Shown here piece after piece: positions 12,979-26,319 of a stretch of DNA of 64,000 nt; position 1 is the stretch's first letter, and each line of letters starts with the position of its first letter. Source of the stretch: Sarcocystis neurona (taxonomy: Eukaryota; Apicomplexa; Conoidasida; Eucoccidiorida; Sarcocystidae); contig KL647291.1 in the NCBI GenBank assembly GCA_000727475.1, positions 2,606,973 through 2,670,972 of the forward strand. The letters run 5' to 3'. Both the position numbers and the translations under genes were made by a program. The notes beneath the pieces are model-generated. The model saw only the letters and a program-made list of their open reading frames with translations. It did not search any database and was not told the DNA's origin.

Positions 12979-13969
12979 TCAGAGTTCCTCGTGGCCAACA
13001 TATTCTTCGTCTTCTGCTTCGTGCGAAAAAAGATCCGCGGCCGGAAAATGGGCGGCCCACTCCTGTTTCTGTTTTTCAAGTCGCTCACGCAACAATTCTA
13101 GTGCTTCTTTGAACACTGCTGCGGAGTACGGTCCCATCTTCTCGGCACGCGCATGTGCTTCTGTTGCTGCTTCTCCTTCTTCCTCTGCCATCTCTCCTCC
13201 TTCCCACTCTGCTGCCTGCGTCGATGGTCCTTCTCTCTTTTCACCGGCTGCAAACTTCTCTTCTTCACCTCGCTTTCTTTCCTCTCCCCGCGTTCTTTCC
13301 TTCGCGGGTATTTCGGCACTTTCCCCCCCCCCTTCGTCATCTTCTTCTGTGTCTCTCTTACGAGTGCTGTCCCTCTCTTCTTTCTCCCACGTTCTCTCCT
13401 CCCGCTCGCTCGCGCTGCTGGCGCCCTTTGCTGCTGCCCCCCCCCCATCCTCACCTGCATCTCCTCCTCCTCCTCTGCTTCCATCTTCCTCTCTTCCTCC
13501 TTCGTCTTCTTCCTCTTCTTCTTGTCCGCGCGTTCTTCTCCATTCGTCAGCCCTGGTATGTGTGTTTCTCTCATCGCTACGCCGCTTCTCGCTGCTTCCT
13601 TCATTTGCTGCGTCCTGTACGTTCCCCGTCTCCACGTCATTCTCCGCGTCATTCTCCGCGTCCTGTTCTCTCTCCTCTCGCAGTTTGTATGCAGGCTTCT
13701 CTCGCCTCTGCTCTTGCTCTTGCTGCTGCTGGCGCTTGCCGTCACTGGCCGACGCGTCTTCACCGCGGCCACTGGAGCTCTGCTGCTGCGGCTTGCTGCT
13801 GCGCTGAGAAAGAAAAGCCCGTCTCTGTTGCTTGAGCAGTTCCACCTGCCTCCGGAAAGCCGGGAGTGCATCTTCTTCTCCCGTCTCTACTTCTTCGGCA
13901 AACACTTCTTCGCCAAACGCTGCTGCTGTGGCTTCTCGCCGTGAAAAATTCGTCTGAGACGTCCACCAG
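12979..13969 (-). CDS. Terminal Glu/Arg/Gly-rich exon of the 704-aa model
   Basis: This exon is open for 330 codons to a TAA at 12979 and is the firmest single exon of the minus-strand gene. It holds runs of Glu, Gly, Gln and Arg typical of apicomplexan low-complexity tails. Its ends are non-repetitive: EEDALPAFRRQVELLKQQRR near the start, and FPAADLFSHEAEDEEYVGHE near the stop. Because GAG/GAA-type codons leave few stops in any frame, long open frames also appear on the plus strand here (13109-13944); these are Ser/Leu/Phe-rich and have no ordered ends. The open frame continues upstream to 14097. The exon start at 13969 is chosen only because it matches the phase of the preceding exon. Confidence 0.65.
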
Positions 13970-16900
13970 CTATCCTCTTTTTTGAAGAAAATAGAAACCA
14001 CAGGAAGCACTCCGTTCCGATAAAACGACTCTGCAAATGCAGAAGCGAACGTCCACGCACTCCTGCGACCCAAAGCAGCAACACATAGCAACGACACGAG
14101 ACAGCAGCAACAGCACCAGCAAATTCCTGCTCCGACGGGATGCAGCGACAGCAGTCAGACAGCAAGAGCAACAGCAACAACGGCAGGGCACAGCAAAAGC
14201 TGCAGCCACACGCAGCAGCAGCAGGATGCACCAGCAGTAGCGACTGCAGCGGCCGCTGATACAGGCAGAGCGCATGCGCAGGATCCAGCAACAGCAACTG
14301 CAGCGACCGCTGACACAAGAAGACCGCAACCGCAGGATCCAGCAGCAGCAACTGCGGCGGCCGCTGATACCGGAAGACCGCAACAGCAGGATCCAGCAGC
14401 AGACACTGCAGCGGCCGCTGATACAGGAAGACCTCAACAGCAGGATCCAGCAGCGTCAGCACGACGCAGCACCCAAATGGGAGACGGAGACTACAGCAAC
14501 GCGTGTTTCTCAAACTTTACACACTGCCGGAGGAGGAAAGAACGCGCAGAAAAACGAGCAACAGTAGAAAAAACGAAAAATGCAGCTATCTGCTACGCAA
14601 CCACCTATCTACTGTTACTTCGTTCTACATCTATACCGACACATACATATGGTAAGACAGACACTTATGTATGGGTACATATGTACACACATATGTAGAT
14701 GTCTAGCCAAAGGGCCACAAGCCACGTATTATTTATATATCTATATATATATATGCATGTGTAATCTTTGTGGACTAGCAGACAATACACATACAAGAAG
14801 AAAAGCAGATACACAAAGACGGGTGTCGGGGAAGAAATGGACGTTTCTTTGAGCGGGGCGGCGTTCCGAGAAGCTGAAGAGAAGTTTCTCACCGGAGATC
14901 TCCTTCTTTCACACACGGCCAGATGAATTTCCACACAGCGATAGACAACATCGACCCCGAGTAGTAATGAAGAAAGAACGCTCCTTCGCCCGCTGGCTGC
15001 TGCAACAAGCAAAGAAGACAAAGTTCAGCATTCTCGCAGCTCAGCGAAAAGTTCTTTCTGTCCATTCTTGGGTTCATGCAAAGATTCACACTCAAATCAT
15101 ATTCGTTCAGACCACCGTATTAATACCGTGGTACCTACTGCTTCTACACGTCCCGACTCACGCTCACGCACACTCAGGCGTGGACATACGCTCAGGCATC
15201 GGTACACATACACATATATATATATATGTATACATATATATATCTATATATAATTTAAAGTGTTTGTATAGAGATAATGCTTGACGCGTATATACATACG
15301 CATGTGAATCTTTTTATCGACGACTTCACGCTAGGAGTAGACAAAGTGATGTACGCGTGAACCTCTGTTTGTATAACAAGCGTCTCTAGAACGAGCAACG
15401 CACTGCTTTCTTTCTCTTTTCTTTTCCTTTCTTTCGTTCTGCAGAGACAGAGGTACTGCAGCAGCGAGCACTGCCCACGCAGCCGTGCGGTCGCTTTCTT
15501 CTTGCAGCTGCCTGCTTTTCCCTGGTAGCGAAAGACGCCCCCTCGTGGAACACTTTACGGAGGAAATGTCTTTGCCAGCAACTGCCGGCGGCTCAGCTGA
15601 TGCAGCACCACGTCCTCTTTTTTGAGGACGCCATCCAGCAAAAGTGTGGTCCAGTTCCTCGCTACTTCCTCCTCACGGCTCACGGCGATTCCACCGGCAG
15701 ACCCCCGTTCATGCTGTAAATATATAGATATACATATATTTATACATCAACACAAACGTGTCTGTATGCAAAAATGTGTATGTTCATACACTCATTCCTA
15801 TACAGATACGTAGAGATTCATACACACCAACCTACACACCCGCGTATACTTCCATCTATGCACGCACTTACACGTCCCTATATATATCTGTATACGTTTC
15901 CATATCAATACGTATGGATGCATATATATATATATATATATACATATATATATACATATATATATATATAATATATGGGTGCACGTGTACACAAACGTAT
16001 ACTAACAGATTCAGACATACATTCAGATACATATGCGTAGTTGTATGTGTGTGCTTGTACACCCACCTACGCACACACCCACACACATATACGTATGTAC
16101 ACATATATTTATACGTATATCCGAATGCAAGCATACTCACATATCTCTCTCTCTATATATATATACACGTTCACATATATATCTACGTAGATATGTAAGC
16201 ATCTACATGCATAATATTTCACCACTTCTACAACACGCTAGACTTCTTTGGTGCTTCACATCATCTACCACCGTCGGACTGCAGCGGCTTCTTTCCTCTA
16301 CTCGCTGCGAAGCGCCTGCTGTTGGCAGTTGCTGCTGGTACTCGCTGCACGGCTTGCACACACACACACACACACGTATCTACGTACACACCTACATATA
16401 TATACATATATACTTCATCCTACGCATACGTGTACACCTATGTACATACACCTACGTGTAGACGCATAGATAATATACAGATACGCATATACCTGTGCAT
16501 GCACACACACACACACATCCATACACATATACACGCACCTTTCTTACGTTGGTAGCAGTGAAAAATCTAGTAGTGTTTACACAGATATACAGAGATCTTA
16601 CTCCAGATTCACGTCTGTATGTGCCTACTTGCAGGCGGGATAAAGTTCGCACGTACGTAGACGGCGCACCGCACGCACTTCTGAGTGGGTCTACTCAGGC
16701 GTCGTCAAATCCAACTACATATATATACATATGTATGTATATACATGTATACACCATATTGTATATATATATATGTATACACCCGCACACGTATACACAT
16801 ATATATATATATATACCCGCGTTCGTGTATGTATATATATATATGTGTATATAGATTTTTATGCATGTATGTGGCAGTAGTGATGCATCGGCATAGACGT

Positions 16901-19900
16901 ATATATTCTATAAATCAACAGGTGAGGAGGAATGTCCATACATCTATCTGTATACATATATTTATATATATGTATATTTATGTATGTCTAGGAAGCGCTA
17001 ACGCAAAATTGCGTGTACGCATACGCATGTATGCATGTGCATGGGCACATGTATACACGCAGATGCGACTGCACTGAGACGGTTTCTGACGTCCTGGACA
17101 GGAATACATACACGTACGCGTAGGTATATTATCCTGATATATTTTCCTTGTGAAGTGACCTTCCCGCAGGAAATTTAACTTGCGCTGCCTGCACAGACTT
17201 ACAACTTGTCGGTCGTCGGGGCAGGAGACGACTTCAGCAATGCCTACACGTGCCCCGCCCAGCTGTTTTGAGAGTGTTCTTCCTGTACTACTAAAAAAAT
17301 ACGTATGTGAGTAGTACAATCGCAGAGTGGATGTTCCGGCTCCTAGCTATTTATCTCGCTCGCACAACACTCCCCCAGATATATATATACATATATATAC
17401 GTGTAAATGTGAATACAAATATATATACGTACAATTTAGCAGGGGACACAACAGGTGGACGCACGGCCTCTGCACCACCAAGTTGCTACCCAGCACTGCA
17501 ACGAGATAAACGCCTTCCCCGTAGAGGCTGTTGCCAACCCACGCGTCGCGCACATATACGTATATATATATATAACTATACATGCATATGTGTGTGCATC
17601 CACGCAGCAGTTTGTCCATACGTATACAGATAAATAGATAAGGATGTTTCCACTCTCTCTACACACACGCGGCAATTCTTCCGCAACTAAGCAAGTGGCT
17701 TTCAGACATGACTGTCTGTTTCTCTAGACGTCTCCCGGGTATTCACATATCTACAACGGGCCGTCTTTTTTTGAATTCTCTTCCGTAAGCCTTTCTTGCT
17801 ATCTTGCTCGTGTCGACTGCTTACTCCAGCAGTGCCGTAGAGCAGCTGTTTTCCTTTTTTTATCCGGAATGCATTCTGCCAAAGTTCTCCTTCCGCAGCG
17901 ACCGCTTCAAGTCGCGTGTCAGTTGCACGTCGCCGCAGCAGAGGTGCCAGCAGCACGCCTCGCAACGGGGCTCTGCGTTGGAGTCGAAGACCACCCTGGG
18001 AATGAACGAGAGGGAAGGAAAAAAGAAGTATCCACGGGACACGGAAATTACAAGAAGCGAACACGGAAGGCGCGGGGAAAAAGAAGAGGACTCGGTAGAG
18101 AAGAAATAGGAGAGGAGAGGAGGTGGTGAAGAAAACTGACGACGAAACGGAGATGGTGGAGAAGGAAAAGAACGGGACGGGAGAGCAAAAAGGAAGAAGA
18201 TTCGAAAGAAAGGGAGGATCGGATGAGAACAGACAGAAGAAGTGCGAGATATGACACAAAGCGAGACGCGGAGGTGGTGAAGAAGAAGTAGAAAGGGAAG
18301 CGAACGGCAGAAAGGACGAGGGAGAGACTTGAGGAAGAAGGACGGAAGATGCGGAAGAAAAGTGTGACGGGCGACACAGACACCAAAGAAACGAAAACAA
18401 GGAGAATAGGAAGGAGGCCGAAGAGGGAACAGAAACTTCGGGAGAGAAAAAAAAGCCAGAAGGCAAAGAATGTAGCAGGAAGGACTCAGGAGTAACTGCG
18501 GCGAGCCAGAACACCGGGTGCGTGTGTCTTCCGAATTTCCTTGCTTCTCAGGGAAAAAAATTTTGGCAGTAGCAGTGGTTGTCGTGAAGTTCAACAGCTT
18601 TGCAATGAAAAAGTACAACCGCGCGTGGGCACGTGTTCAAGAGCAAGGACAAGCAGCGGCAGCAATCGAGTGCCCGCTTTCCTCTATCGAGCTCGTACAT
18701 CCATACATAGCTGTCAAGACAGCGACAGAAACGGAGACAGAGGGAGGGACGGGGACGACGATAGAGGCACAGAGAGAGACGCAGCGACAGACAGCGGCAG
18801 CCAGAGGGGGGCAGAGACAGGCGGAGACGGAGACAGGGAGACACACACGGGGAGAAACGGAGACAGCGGGAGACCGAGAGAGGAGCAAACGACGCGAGGG
18901 GATGGCGAGGGAGAGACAGCGAGCGCGAGAGGGGAACAGGCGGAAACTGCTGTCGCACGCTTGCGCCGGAGGTGTTACGTTGTAGGTCGAACTGAAGAAA
19001 GCGTGCTGCTGCCGTGCTCACTTCGAGCAGAAAAATGGATTCTGCCGTCGCAGCAGTGTCGAGCATGCCGCTGTACGTCGTTCTAGAGCCGCTAACTACC
19101 ACCACCTCATCCGGGTCTGCATAGAGAAGTCTGCTCAAGACGGGGCTTCCTGAGACGAAAAAAGAACAAAGTTCTCCACGCATGCGCTGAGACGCACGCT
19201 TAAAACACCGCGTATGGTAGACGCGAACTTTCCGCACCGGCCGGACGTTTACACGGCGCGAGGGAGACCGCGACGGACGTTGCGTTGAAACGCACAAAGG
19301 CTAAGATTTCGTATTATCTACAACATGACAAGACACTTCTGCTTGACCAGGAAGACAGAGACGTGCACGTGCGTGTGAAAACGTATGGTACAGGCGCCCT
19401 GTCTCCGGAAGCAGCAAGTGGCAGCTATATGTATATATATATATATAGCTACATGTGGGATGAGACAGAGAGAGAGGGAGCAAAAAAATGGAGAGATGGA
19501 AGACTGACGTCCTGCACAGAGAGACACAGGGACACGATGATTTACTCGAGGAGAGAGACACGTGTGTGAGGCGCAGAGGGGGCATGTTTTAATTACTACG
19601 CGTGCATATGCACATGCTGCGAGGGAATTTACCGGCGCTCTACGAATCTTCTCGCTCTTTTTCACCACCTGCGGATCCGTGACGGTCGTACGCAGGAGAG
19701 CTTTCGATAACACGTACGTATATTCATGTGTACATACACGCGTGAACAATATCTATATATATGTACACACACGTATAGACGTGAGCAGCAAGGAGTACAT
19801 CTATGTGTATGAATGTATGTACAGACGGTTTTTACACCCCTACCTACGCCGGTGTTCCAGCATCCTCGCATATACGTAGATGTGCGTGTAGGTATATGTG

Positions 19901-21412
19901 TTAGCGTCCTTCTGCATATATTCATTTCTAGACGTGTATACCTTATCTGCATATATATATATACACTTCAATCTCTACATATATGCGTATCCATATACAT
20001 GCGCACATATACATATATATGTACATTATGTACATGTGAATTCCTCTTCCTCCTCCTTTTTCCTTCTCTGATTGATATATATATATATAGGTGTGCGCGT
20101 CGACTTCTAATCACACGCATATAAACACACACGAACGCTACATATATATATATATGGCTTCTTCTCCATCCTTCTTCTTCTTTCTCTGTGCAGATGTATT
20201 TACAACCTAGTTTTCGCACCTCCGTTGTACTGATACATCCAGGGGGTGCTGACCCAGAAGCCGCCGTGGAAATTTGCTTCAAGCATCGCGCCGAGCATGT
20301 CTACTTGCTGCTCGAGCGTCATTGCGTCGTCCTAATCAGCGACAGCAGCAGCAGCAGCAGTCGTAGACAACGTGAAGGAGTTGCCGCTGTACGTCGTCCA
20401 TAGATGTACACATCCACGAGTATGCATCCACGTACCTTAAATGGGCGGGTACACATATACAGAGAGGAAATAAGACAAAGCGGAGAGTGCGTATATACAT
20501 ACAGGTGTACGACATATACGTAGACATATATATATATACAGGTAGAATGCGATGAGCACATGGTAAATGCACCCTCCGGCACACACAAACATATACATCT
20601 ATATACACGAGTGTAAACATACGTTACAACGTGCCAGAAAATGAGAATGCGTGTACCGGAGACAGGAATGGAGCTATACCTGGTAAGATAAACGTGTTCA
20701 CGTCTCCCCAGCATATCTACATCCATATGGGATACATATATACACATGCGACGAGGGAGTACGCATCCGTTGTATCAGAGTTCACCAGGGACGTTTGCGA
20801 GAGAGCATGTATTTACACGCAGAAGACGAAAAGGGAACGTCTATATGGCTTGGTACTAATACAGATATATATCTGCGTACGTCTAAGCAATGCGACAAAG
20901 GTTTGTCCACGTCATGCATCCTTCAGACCATTTGCCTACCAGACGCGCACGGGAAGAAATCCTTCCGGACCTTTCTTTCCACTATCAAAAAAACGACCGC
21001 GGGCACAAGCGCAAGTGCGCCCTTCCCCGTCTGTCCGCGCGATACATAAACTTGTAGACAGGTGCGTTTCTCAGGACGTGCTCGTCTAAATAGAGCCAGA
21101 GGCACAGAGTGGATCACGAGTGAAAACGGTTTCAAGGACATTTACGAAAGCAGCAGGCCATCGCCACCCGTACAAGCAGTGTGTGTATGGGTAGGTACGT
21201 GCCTCTGTATGTGGCTCTGGGTCTGCAACTACATAAAATGTCGATACACAAAGAGAAGGCATCCGAGAACCCGAACACTGCACGTACGTGCACGACTACA
21301 TCCATAGACACGTGCACATATATATAAATATATTCATACATATGCATACTAATACGTAAACTGATACATAAGTGCACATACATATACGAGGACAAACCTC
21401 CTGTGCGTGTAC

Positions 21413-21448
<36 letters not shown>

Positions 21449-23475
21449 GTACAGAGAAAGAGATACACATATATAGATATATATATACATATATATATGT
21501 ATATAGATAGAGAGATATACAGATAGCTGGACAGGTATAAAATACATAGATGTACGCATACGCGTAAGTACTACGTGTGCATAGATGGCATCAGGACCGC
21601 TGAGAATCGGTAGGCAACCGTTGTTACGGCATCGCCTGAGAATCTCCAGTGCAAGGAAGGAGGAGGAGGCATCTTTGGCAGGAGAGGGAGAATGGCGGCA
21701 GAAATGAAAAGACGACGAAAGCGAAAACAGGACGGAAGAAACAGGAAAAATGAAGTGCGTTTCCTTACGACTGTGTTGACTTTCATGTCAGGGCCCATGC
21801 GGCGCCGGTTGACAAAGTCGACAATGTCCTCGAGGCAGACTTCTCTCTCTCCTGCCGAAAGCCGAAGAGGAATTCGCCAAAAGCAACACACGCGCACACG
21901 CTTCCAACACAGATGCACAGCGTATAGCGGTCTGTATGCCTTGTGCGCCACGGCACCTAGAGACGCAGACACAAATGGCCTGCAACTTCTTCGAACAGAA
22001 GGGCCTCACACACACGTGAGCGTGGCGCTCCTAGTGCTACGAGTGCTGCAGCTGCTTTGGTTGGTGGTGCTGGTGCTGCTGATGCTGAGGTGCTGAGGCT
22101 TCTCTACGTAGTTACGTCTACGTACCCAACTGCATGCACAGAGTCTGTGTCGTGTCATGACAGCACGACGTCTAGGTATTTCAAACAAAAAACAAAACAG
22201 CCACATACGCACGTGCACGCAAACATGGCCACAAAGTCTTCCGAACATCTCTGCTTCCTCAGCAACTATCCTCAAGACCCAGCAGACACAAAGAAAAAAA
22301 TAGACGTGCATAGACACCCAGTTGGCGTCTTGAGATGCATGTGGCAAAATCTACATACGATCTAGACAGCGACACCCGCGCACAGCTCAACATGCCATAC
22401 GCCCACGTAGAGAGAAAGAGAGAGCGACAGACAGAGAGAAGAAGAGGCAGATGCAGTGTGCGGCTATCGGACAGTGTTAAGTCGCACGCGGTCAAAGAAA
22501 AAAACAAACCTTTCGCTGTTTCGCATCCATGCAGCACAAACCCAAGAAAACCCATTGCGGTCACCTTCCTACGTGTGTGTTCACATACGTATTTACATAT
22601 ATATGTATAGATAGATAGATATATGTGTGAGTGGAATATGACCAAATACGTAAGCGCGAGGTCGATGCCTAGGTCCTTAGTTACGAGACGATGCAGCGTG
22701 CGCCGCAGGGCTGAAAGGACTATCTCCTCTGAATCGCAGTCGCGGCTTTTCCTGTTCACCGCCCGCAGAGAGTAAAGCTTCTTGATCCGTGGCCCCACGC
22801 ATAGCTCTCTTTCCTTTCCCATTGTGTGGAAACGCAGACCTCCACACGCGCCGACTACGCCGAATCTGTCTGAGCAAATGGGTTCTAGGTGGCATTGCAT
22901 CCCTACTAGAATGTTTCGCCGACGCACGGAATTCAAACACACTCTTTTATGAGGCACCCACACCCGCCTCCCACAAATACACATGCACGCCTTGGGGGCG
23001 CGCCGTAGGCATGACAGTGACGTGCGTCTTTCTCCACAGGACCGTCTATAGGTACTGGTATAGTACGTTCGTGTAGACACAGGAAGGCATTCTGCATTTT
23101 CCGCTGCAGATGCAGCAGAACGAACAGCACACACAAAGAGAGGTGCACGTTTCGCGCCAAAAAAGGCAGCGCTGGAGCAGCACAGAGCTTTTTCGACTGC
23201 ACAACGTTGCGGTGATGGGCATTGCAGCAGCGGCGGCAGCACGCGCGGCACCCGCAGGAGCAACATCAGCACTTGTTGGCGCAGTATGACGTACCTCGGT
23301 TCACAAACGTGCGGGTATCTTCAGAATACTGGAAATAACCGTGCAAGCCGGCAGCACGCATGTCTCGGTCTTCGGCAAAGAGACAGGCAAAGCGGTTGCC
23401 ATCGCGGTAGTCGAGTGAAAGAAGCACGGCGACCAGCGCCAGTAGCACTGCCAGCACGACGATTGCGTCTCCCAT
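12979..23475 (-). CDS. Ten-exon model, 704 aa: N-terminal membrane anchor, Glu-rich C-terminal half
   Basis: Exons (minus): 23475-23295, 21851-21769, 20331-20220, 19149-19022, 17995-17825, 17686-17628, 17290-17203, 15713-15559, 15039-14893, 13969-12979. All nine junctions agree in phase and the total is a multiple of three. The start is an ATG at 23475, followed at once by a hydrophobic segment (MGDAIVVLAVLLALVAVLLS), a signal anchor or signal peptide. The middle is ordinary globular sequence with short coding exons, such as EEVARNWTTLLLDGVLKKED and HYYSGSMLSIAVWKFIWPCV. The last exon is 330 codons, rich in Glu/Arg/Gly low complexity, and ends with a helical segment (FKEALELLRERLEKQKQEW) and an acidic tail. 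The 59-nt and 88-nt exons and the 13969 acceptor are the weakest. The family was not recognised. It could be two genes, but no internal stop or start forces that. Confidence 0.6.
14246..14461. repeat. Minisatellite, 4 x 54 bp, CAG-rich
   Basis: Four head-to-tail copies start at 14246, 14300, 14354 and 14408, each with the core GCGGCCGCTGATAC and an AGGATCCAGCAGCAG block. The period is a multiple of three, so frames stay open on both strands (18-residue periodic peptides). It lies in an intron of the minus-strand 704-aa model. Confidence 0.9.
15720..17000. repeat. Cluster of TA/CA microsatellites
   Basis: Repeated TA and CACA tracts interrupted by short unique pieces (16200-16350 and 16560-16710). 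They fill the intron between exons 17203 and 15713 of the minus-strand model. Confidence 0.85.
21400..21525. repeat. TA-dinucleotide tract
   Basis: Long TA runs with short GTACAGAGAAAGAG and GATAGAGAGA interruptions, in an intron of the minus-strand 704-aa model. Confidence 0.85.
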
Positions 23476-23499
23476 GGTCACTAATCTTAGTTCAACTAG

Positions 23500-24340
23500 G
23501 CGTCCGAGGCAGACGACGGGGGGAAGCAGATGACGGGGGCCGGTTACAGAGAAAACCGCGAAAAGGAGCAGCAAGAGGAAGAACTAGGAAAAACAGAAGA
23601 CTTGCTGCTAGGAAATTAAGGACTACGAACAGAAGGACGAAAAGGGAGCGGGGAAGGTCGCGGAATCGAGGAATACGGCAGAGTGCGAGATTTGGACGGA
23701 CGTGTCGTGTGCGGACGCAGCGACAGAAAACAGCGCCGGTTTGGACTCGGACGGAACGAAAAAGAGATGCAGGAGCGCAAGAGAGAGCACCAGGGGCTGA
23801 AAGGCGAAACGGGTTGGAAAGCGAGAACGGGGAGGAGACGATGGAGGAAAGAGCCGGTAGGAAGACGAAAGTAAAAAATCTCAGTCCGGGGAAGTCGACA
23901 CCAGTGGAAAAGAGGAGAGCGCAGACAGAAGGGGAGGTGAAGCCGAAAGAACAAGACGAGACAACGCCAGTTGGACGGCTTGCAGGTGTCAACGCGGACG
24001 TCCGGTCAAACGTTTCAAGACGCCGGGGAAGAGGCAGAAGTGATAAAGAAACGACTGACGGGCTGGATCAACCAAATGAAGGAAGAGACTGGGGGTGAAG
24101 TTGCAGAGCTGAGCGGATACACAGGATTTGCCAGAAAGCAAGTGCGGCCACAAAAATGAAGCGGAACGAGGCGAGAGAGGCAGCGGAAAGGAGTGTGGTG
24201 ACTTTGTGGAAGACGTCCTGCAAGAGTCAAATGAAAGAAGAGATCCAGAGGTGGAAGGCAGAAAGACGAACTGAAGCAGTGCAGGAAGCAATATGAAGCA
24301 GGAGCAAGACTGAAGAAGAAAGCAAAGACCGCGACGTGAC
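23500..24340. other. Purine-rich tract upstream of the 704-aa gene start
   Basis: The plus strand is strongly A/G-rich for about 840 bp, immediately 5' of the minus-strand ATG at 23475. Overlapping open frames in several frames follow from the low stop frequency. It may be a 5' UTR or promoter region (pyrimidine-rich on the sense strand). No specific site can be assigned. Confidence 0.4.
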
Positions 24341-26007
24341 AGGATTTTCAATGTAGACAAAGCACTCGCGAGGAGAAATCAGTGTCAGACAATCGATACG
24401 GGTCCACCCGACAAATCACTCCGAGGTATACACACCTTCAGAAATACGACACGCAAGCTGTTACAAAGCACGGACATAAAGGAGCCGGAGAAAAGAATCA
24501 CCAAGAATGCAGCAGATGCACGTATGTGGATCTCGTTGCAAACAGCAAGTCTTTCGTGTGAGTTTATCTTGTGTGCATCTGCTGTTGCTCCGACGCACCT
24601 CTGATCCTGCCCCTGCACGCTGTCGGTGTTGCTGTTGTGCAGGACGCCTGAAGCAACCAGCAGCCATACACAGGCAGGTCGGCACTGCTACTCCAGTTGT
24701 AGCGGAGGGTATGTCGCTTTTTGGCGTCTTCTCAATTCTGCTGAGTCACAGCTCCAGCTGCGCCGCCACCGCTGAATTGAGTCTACCCCAGCTAGACATC
24801 CTGATGTTCCTGCTTTGCATCCGAGTGGGGATGCTGCTTCTGCGACAGCTGCTACACCCGGCACTGCTGCATTTAGGGTTGTGACTGTGGGATGGTCTCC
24901 AGACTGCCACAGCAATGTTTGCTAGCTAGGGAGGAACCCACACACGTCAAATCCAGTTCCAGGAGACGCTGAAGCCACAGCTGAGTCTTTTGCAGCGTAG
25001 GAAAGGACGATGTGGTTGTTTCTCCTACATGGCTGTTGGGCACCGCTTAAAAAGCGGTATTTCGCGCCTCTCTGCTGATTAAAGATGACGCAGAACGCAC
25101 CGTCGCTTGCTGCGGCTATTTCTAATCTCTCGGCCACGATTCACCTACATGCAATTCCCACCAGGTACAAGATACCCATACACACAGCCACCTAACATTA
25201 GGAAAAGAAAGATTCCCTCTCCACCACGGAATGGAATACTCGTCATCGTTTCCCCTCAGTAGGAGACAAACGGGAACAGGTCAATGCAGAAGTAACCGAC
25301 GAAATGAAGTCCAAACAGAAGTTCAGATGGTAACCCCGTCTCTTGAAAAGGAGACGAAGGTGACGCAAATTGTGACTCCATCCACTTTGATGGTCGTCGC
25401 TGCTTCGATTAGTTTGGTGGTCAGTAATACCGTGAACGGCATGTTTCACACCTTTTGCACCCGTCTGTCTTACACACAGTGAAGCTATTGAAAAATATCT
25501 CCTCCCTAGAGCCGTACGCTGGACAGATTCGTTGTGTGTGATTGCCCCTCACTCTGTGACACAGTGCACCTCTTCACCGCGATGTGCAGTCGCATCCTCT
25601 CACTGGGTGCATTTGGCTTTCTTTGCGGGTCGAAGGGACGCGTAAGCGCAGGAAGGAGAACGGAGCACACTACTCTAAGCTCTTCTGTTAGCCGATCTGG
25701 TCCCTACAGATACTCGCTGATAGCGAAACAGCAGGAGAGGTATTCTGGATTGAAAGGACACACGGCACGCAGCACAACACGCGAAGGTAAACTGCTCTGC
25801 TCTTACTGAGCAGGGGATCCTCGGGTGCTAATCAGCCCCTATCGCGGCAGTCGCCCTCGCCGATACTGCCTTCATTCAAGAATCCAAAGATCACCTCATG
25901 CGTGTTCGCGCAGCCGTAGTTATCTCTATAGATGAACACGTGTATGCATATATGTAAATATATATACATAGGTCTCTACAGCGAGATGTAACACAAGCGC
26001 AACTTCA

Positions 26008-26319
26008 TTAACTGCACAAACACGTTGAAGAACGGTCTTTCAACAACGCAGACGCCTCTTTGTGCGCTTCTTGCCGGACGCGCGCTTGTTCACTCGCGTC
26101 CTTCACCACGTTCGAGAGGAAAAGTCCACGTGCTTCTGACAAGTCGACAAATTATTGTGCGTCAATACACGTGCACCCAGCGCAGTTTTCGTCCAGGTTG
26201 ATCTCTAAGGCACACAGCTTCAGAATACACACGTGGTGCAAGTCAATGGGGACACGCTGCATATGCTCTTCAGTTCCTCCACGTGAAGCTCCTTCCGCAT
26301 CACACGTGGGCAACACCTT
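26008..26319 (-). pseudogene. Coding-like frame interrupted by a single in-frame TAA
   Basis: One minus-strand frame is open from 26319 to 26008 except for a TAA at 26154-26152. The upstream half reads HMQRVPIDLHHVCILKLCAL followed by a Cys-rich part. The downstream half is a charged helix (LFLSNVVKDASEQARVRQEA; later HKEASALLKDR). Both halves look like protein in the same frame, as in a recently broken gene or an exon with stop readthrough. No splice donor lies immediately before the stop. It could also be chance. Confidence 0.25.

Noticed and set aside
13109..13944. Three long plus-strand frames of Ser, Leu and Phe
   Set aside because: They are shadows of the minus-strand Glu-rich exon, whose codon composition leaves few stops on the other strand.
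14246..14461. Regular spacing suggestive of a CRISPR array
   Set aside because: The units are contiguous with no unique spacers, and the DNA is eukaryotic.
15758..16198. Open frames rich in Tyr, Ile, Thr and His (also 6238-6960, 42330-42911, 58288-58678)
   Set aside because: They are translations of TA/CATA/CACA microsatellites, which lack stops in some frames. They have no non-repetitive ends.
17702..18618. Long minus-strand Ser/Phe/Leu frames and plus-strand Arg/Glu frames
   Set aside because: These come from purine/pyrimidine strand bias in an intron. Only 17825-17995 is supported as an exon.
23286..24098. 270-codon plus-strand Arg/Lys/Glu-rich frame
   Set aside because: The purine-rich tract keeps several frames open at once, and the first part overlaps exon 1 of the minus-strand gene. 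No ordered segment is seen.
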